Of a stretch of DNA of 64,000 nucleotides, positions 58,821 to 64,000 are shown in pieces. Under the pieces are notes generated by a model. The model saw only the letters and a list, made by a program, of their open reading frames with translations. It was not told the DNA's origin and did not search any database. Every line of letters begins with the position of its first letter. Within the stretch, counting starts at the first letter, position 1. Both the position numbers and the translations under genes were made by a program. This stretch comes from CBDIHH01 sp965279095 (GTDB lineage: Bacteria; Pseudomonadota; Alphaproteobacteria; Caulobacterales; Caulobacteraceae): the NCBI GenBank assembly GCA_965279095.1, contig CBDIHH010000006.1, forward strand, positions 434,001 through 498,000. Direction: 5' to 3'.

Positions 58821-60227
58821 ATGGACGATCCCGCCGCCCCGAGCGCCGCCCGCTCGCGCCTGATGGCGTTGATCGTCGCCTCCGCCCTGTTCATGCAGGG
58901 CCTGGACTCCACCATCATCACCACCGCCCTGCCGAGCATGGCCCTGTCGTTCGGCGTCAAGCCCAGCGACCTCAGCGTCGGCCTGACCAGCTATATGCTG
59001 GCCATCGCCGCCCTGTTGCCGATCAGCGGCTGGATCGCCGATCGCCTGGGCCCGCGCACCGTCCTGGCCGGGGCCATCGTCGTTTTCACCGGCGCCTCGA
59101 TCCTGTGCGCGCTGGCTCCCAATCTGTGGGCGTTCGTGGCGGCGCGGGCGCTGCAGGGGCTGGGGGCGGCCCTAGTGGGGCCGGTGGGCCGGCTGGTGGT
59201 GCTGCGGAACACGGCCAAGACCGACCTGCTCAACGCCATCGCCCTGATCATCTGGCCGTCCTTGGCGGCCCCCATCATCGGCCCGGCCCTGGGCGGCCTG
59301 ATCGTCAGCTATGCCGCGTGGCCGTGGATCTTCCTGGTCAACATCCCGATCGGGGTCGCCGGCCTGGCCATGGTGATCCGCTTCATTCCCAACGACCGGG
59401 CCCACGCCCGCCATCCCCTGGACTGGCTTGGCCTGATCGCCGCATCCACATCGCTGATCTGTATCGTCGGCGGCCTGGAGGCGGTGGCCCACAGCGCCGC
59501 GCCCTGGGGGCCCGGGGCGGTGGTGGCGGCCGGCGTCGTCATCGGCGCCCTGGCGGTGCGGCGCTTCGCCGGCCATCCCTATCCCCTGATCCCCCTGGGC
59601 GCGCTGGCGACCCAGACCTTCGCCGTCGCCAGCCTGTGGGGGGGCACCGCCTTCCGCATGACGGTGTTCGCCACCCCCTTCCTGCTGCCATTGATGTTCC
59701 AGGTGGGCTTTGGCCTCAGCCCGGTGCATTCGGGCCTGCTGCTGCTGGCCTATTTCGCCGGCAACCTGGCCATGAAGCCGCTGACCACCCCCCTCCTGCG
59801 GCGGTTCGGCTTCCGCGGCATCCTGATCGTCTTCAGCCTGCTCTCCGGCGGCTCCATCGCCGCCTGCGCCCTGTTCGGCCCGGCCACCCCCGACTGGGCC
59901 ATGGCCGCCGTGCTGCTGTTCAGCGGCGCGGCCCGGTCGATGCAGTTCACCAGCCTCGACACCCTGACCTACGCCGACGTGGAGCCCGCCGACCGGGCCG
60001 GGGCCACCACCCTGGCCGGGGTCACCAGCCAGGTGGGCGCCGTGCTCGGCATCGCCCTGTCCGCCATCCTGCTGAACGCCTCCAGCCTGCTGCGCGGCGC
60101 CGATCAGGTGGCGACGCCCGACTTCCGCCTGGCCTTCGTCTGCCTGGGCCTGGTGTCGCTGATTTCCCTGCCCACCTACCTGCGCCTGCCGCGAAGCGCC
60201 GGGGCCGAGGTGACCGGGCGGCGCTAG
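58821..60227 (+). CDS. MFS drug-efflux transporter (DHA2-type)
   Basis: The 468-residue protein has about 14 helices, as in the DHA2/EmrB family, with motif C-like and motif A segments: FMQGLDSTIITTALPSMALS, GWIADRLGPRTVLAGAIVVF and ARALQGLGAALVGPVGRLVV. GGPALGGLIVSYAAWPWIFLVNIPIG is typical of EmrB proteins. The ATG at 58821 gives the normal N-terminus; upstream frame overlaps the aroK promoter. The stop overlaps the convergent MFS gene by four bases. Substrate unknown. Confidence 0.88.
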   Translation: MDDPAAPSAARSRLMALIVASALFMQGLDSTIITTALPSMALSFGVKPSDLSVGLTSYMLAIAALLPISGWIADRLGPRTVLAGAIVVFTGASILCALAPNLWAFVAARALQGLGAALVGPVGRLVVLRNTAKTDLLNAIALIIWPSLAAPIIGPALGGLIVSYAAWPWIFLVNIPIGVAGLAMVIRFIPNDRAHARHPLDWLGLIAASTSLICIVGGLEAVAHSAAPWGPGAVVAAGVVIGALAVRRFAGHPYPLIPLGALATQTFAVASLWGGTAFRMTVFATPFLLPLMFQVGFGLSPVHSGLLLLAYFAGNLAMKPLTTPLLRRFGFRGILIVFSLLSGGSIAACALFGPATPDWAMAAVLLFSGAARSMQFTSLDTLTYADVEPADRAGATTLAGVTSQVGAVLGIALSAILLNASSLLRGADQVATPDFRLAFVCLGLVSLISLPTYLRLPRSAGAEVTGRR

Positions 60228-61516
60228 GCGCGGATCCGGCGGGGCTCGGGCACCCGCCAGACCAGCACCGCCAGGGCCGCGGCCATGAAGGCCAGGGCGA
60301 CGCAGAACAGGGCGGGATAGCCCGCCGCCGCGGCCAGCAGTCCCCCGGCGATGGGCCCCAGGGCCGTCATCACCCCCTGGGCGGTGGTCGCCATGGCCAT
60401 GCGCATGGCCACGTCGTCGCCGCGGCCGAACTCCAGAACCATGGTCATCCAGCCCATCATCAGCCCCGCCTGGGCGGCGCCGAAGCCGCAATAGGCGACC
60501 AGCAGCCAGGGCAGGCTGTGCAGGGTCAGGAAGATGACTGTGGAGGCTATGAACAGGACAACGGACGCCCGGAGCACCGATCCGAACCCGGCCTTGTCGC
60601 CCAGATAGCCCCACACAAGGTTGGAGACCGTGTCCGCCCCCAGATAGGCCACCGACAGCAGGCCGATGGCGGGGCCGGTCAGGGCGATGGTCTGTCCGGC
60701 ATAGAGGATGAAGAAGGGGGCGGCGACCCGGGCGGCGCCCGCCAGGGTCATGGCCAGCATGAAGAAGGCGAACGGCCGGTCGGATCGCAGCAGGGCGGGG
60801 ATCTCGCGCAGGCGATCGCGCATGGGGGTGCGCTCGCGCTGATGCAGCGGGTCCGGCTCGCGGATGATGGCGTTCAGCCCCACCAGCCCCGCGGTGGTGA
60901 GCAGGAAGGCCAGCAGGAAGGTCGCGCCATAGCCGTTGCCCAGCCAGTTGTGACCGATGAAATAGGCGCCCGCCACATAGGACAGGCCCGCCGCGATGAC
61001 GCCGCCCACGACATTGCGCCAGGCCTGCAGCCGGCCGCGCAGCTCCACCGGGATGACCTTGGCCATCAGCACCTGCATGGCCACCCCCTGCGGCCCCATG
61101 AACAGGCCGAACAGGAACAGGAAGCCCACGACGGCGATGACGCGGATGGAGCCCGACAGCACCCAGGCCGACAGGGCGATCATCAGGATCTGCACCCGCA
61201 TCAGCGAGCCCAGCAGGGTGGCCGCCGGCATCATCCGCGCCCGGTGCTCGATATGAGCGGCGCCGACGATGGGCGAGATCATCTGCCCCAGCTGCTGCAT
61301 GGCCAGGCCCAGGCCGACGATGGCGTCCGACCCCGAGATCACGTGCAGATAGGCGGGCATGAAGGTCGGCGCCTGCAACAGGCGCATGCCGGTCATCCCC
61401 AGCATCCCATGCAGGAAGTTGCCGGCGTAGTTGCGCCGCAGGTTCTGCGCCACGAACCGGTCGTAGGCGGCCTTGCGGTCTTCGGCGGCGACGGGCGAGG
61501 AGAGAGGCTGGTCCAA
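60224..61516 (-). CDS. MFS transporter of unknown substrate
   Basis: The 430-residue protein has about 12 helices. The N-terminus RRNYAGNFLHGMLGMTGMRL, followed by FMPAYLHVISGSDAIVGLGL, resembles a broad MFS group of alphaproteobacteria without known substrates. AKVIPVELRGRLQAWRNVVGG in the middle and GYLGDKAGFGSVLRASVVLF (motif A in the second half) are intact. The most likely start is a TTG at 61516 with GGGAAAG just upstream; no good ATG lies nearby, so the N-terminus is uncertain by a few residues. Confidence 0.82.
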   Translation of the reverse strand: MDQPLSSPVAAEDRKAAYDRFVAQNLRRNYAGNFLHGMLGMTGMRLLQAPTFMPAYLHVISGSDAIVGLGLAMQQLGQMISPIVGAAHIEHRARMMPAATLLGSLMRVQILMIALSAWVLSGSIRVIAVVGFLFLFGLFMGPQGVAMQVLMAKVIPVELRGRLQAWRNVVGGVIAAGLSYVAGAYFIGHNWLGNGYGATFLLAFLLTTAGLVGLNAIIREPDPLHQRERTPMRDRLREIPALLRSDRPFAFFMLAMTLAGAARVAAPFFILYAGQTIALTGPAIGLLSVAYLGADTVSNLVWGYLGDKAGFGSVLRASVVLFIASTVIFLTLHSLPWLLVAYCGFGAAQAGLMMGWMTMVLEFGRGDDVAMRMAMATTAQGVMTALGPIAGGLLAAAAGYPALFCVALAFMAAALAVLVWRVPEPRRIRA

Positions 61517-61600
61517 CGGCTTTCCCGGGGCCCAAGGACGCGGCCCTGGCGACTGTCTACAGTTTCGGCCCCGCCTCGGCGACCCCGATTTTCGCCGCTG

Positions 61601-63015
<1,415 letters not shown>

Positions 63016-63019
<4 letters not shown>

Positions 63020-63951
63020 GGCTTGCGCCCCACGTCTGCAAGGTTTCCTTGAGCCACAGGGATGACCAGGAAAATGGAGGTTTGTGCGAGGTAGTCGTTC
63101 GATGTGGCCCAACGGCCAGTTTGGACAACCACGGCTCGCCCTTCTGGAATCGCTGAGTTCAACTGTATATTAGTGACACCATTGGCTTGTGGGGTCATCG
63201 TCATGTCGACGCCAGACCAATGGATTTCCGTCGGCTCGCCGACCTTAAGGCGCGGTCGCCAGCCGGAGTTCGGGCCTTGTATGCCTACCCCGCGGGGCCA
63301 TTGCACTTGTCCGCATAGCATTTTCGCTTTGACTACCGTCGTCTTCAGTTCGCCTTGGACGCAATGATCGAACATCAACATGCTTTGAGGCGAGGCGGGA
63401 TTATTGGACGTGTTGAGATAGGTTAGCCGCACTTCTGCCGACGGAAGTTTGTCTGCCTCAACCGCATAAAGTTGTACATTGCTAGGGATAGACGCGTCCG
63501 TGTCGTCGCGTGTGATCTCGAATACCGTTCTCGCGCGACTATTTTTGACGTCGCTAATGAAGAGCGTCTCCGCGGTAAAATCGTCGTTTTCGTCACTCAA
63601 GCAGAGGCCGAGATCAAAGAACGTTAGCCATCCGTCCGATTTTTCTGATATTGCTTGGCAATATAACGAGCCGCTGCGGCTCGCAGCTTTGACAAACAAC
63701 GTTCCTGCGGGTACGGTTAAGTTCTTCCTGCCCAATGGAACACTCAAAGGATCGGCAGTTCGGACGGCCGCCTCTACTCTCAAAGATTGGCGCAGAAGAG
63801 GGCCGCTTGCGCTGACGACTTCGGGAACGGGAGCAGCGGGTGGGCTAACGATCACAGGGATCGCCAGGAGAATGCCCTTTGCGTCGGCCGTAGTCCCAAG
63901 GGCCGAAAAGTTGAACGCGACGGCGAGAAGAGCTAGGCCAGCCGTCTTCAT
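63016..63951 (-). CDS. Exported protein of unknown function, coupled to pntB, lower GC
   Basis: The 311-residue protein has a signal peptide (MKTAGLALLAVAFNFSALGT, cleavage near ADA-KG) and a mature part that looks beta-rich: LTVPAGTLFVKAASRSGSLY, CQAISEKSDGWLTFFDLGLC, SMLMFDHCVQGEL, with four or five cysteines that could form disulfides. I recognise no family. Codon use and base composition (by eye 50-55% GC) differ from everything else in the window, which suggests recent transfer. Its TGA overlaps the pntB ATG. The promoter lies within the last 49 bases or beyond the edge. Confidence 0.75.
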
Positions 63952-64000
63952 CCGCGATCGCTCGTCTGGGGCCGGTCCTTTTTCTTGTACATCGACAGCA

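Overview
The window is high-GC (roughly 70% by eye) and almost entirely coding. It looks like the chromosome of an alphaproteobacterium, most likely a Caulobacteraceae-type aerobic anoxygenic phototroph. The grounds are one end of a photosynthesis gene cluster, a FixLJ/FixK oxygen relay, and a long housekeeping block (carD, fdxA, S4 protein, SUV3-like helicase, rpmB, cobT, cobS, J-domain protein, bolA, corC, aroB, aroK) whose order is typical of the class. The family assignment is inference; there is no rRNA in the window.

1-17.4 kb is the bacteriochlorophyll half of the photosynthesis cluster. A tightly overlapping minus-strand operon runs bchF-bchN-bchB-bchH-bchL-bchM-lhaA-puhA, with puhA cut by the window edge. 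Divergent from it are the regulators aerR/ppaA and ppsR/crtJ, then bchG, a PucC-family transporter, bchP and a small membrane protein, all on the plus strand. A perfect TGT-N12-ACA PpsR box lies before bchG, and two abutting near-perfect boxes lie over the probable bchF promoter. The PpsR retains the cysteine in front of its HTH but lacks the second redox cysteine known from Rhodobacter. A soluble cytochrome c (17.5 kb) and hemC follow.

19-26.7 kb holds an alpha/beta hydrolase, a small cytochrome c, and a redox/oxygen regulatory island: a small membrane protein, a tandem universal stress protein and a FixK/FNR-type regulator on the minus strand, divergent from fixL-fixJ and a stand-alone receiver. 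A FixK/FNR-type palindrome precedes a 73-residue membrane protein. A LOG-family protein follows.

26.9-30.8 kb is the most unusual part. It encodes a histidine-bearing four-helix membrane protein, a SAM-methyltransferase-like protein with a twin-arginine signal and an unfamiliar N-terminal domain, and a 114-residue partner. Divergent from these are an exported FMN-binding-domain protein and an ApbE flavin transferase. I read this as a candidate periplasmic flavin/heme redox module attached to an exported methyltransferase-like enzyme; its function is unknown.

31-35 kb is a valine-catabolic operon (mmsA, acyl-CoA dehydrogenase, mmsB) and tRNA-Arg(CCT). 35-58.6 kb is the housekeeping block, broken up by accessory genes: dctA and a nuclease-like lipoprotein at its edge, then a sirtuin, a LysE exporter, a HigBA-type toxin-antitoxin locus whose toxin is frameshifted, an Inh-like protein, a TauE exporter, an enoyl-CoA hydratase, a cupin, a GNAT protein and two uncharacterised proteins. 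58.8-64 kb carries two MFS transporters, pntB, and a lower-GC secreted protein translationally coupled to pntB where pntA would be expected.
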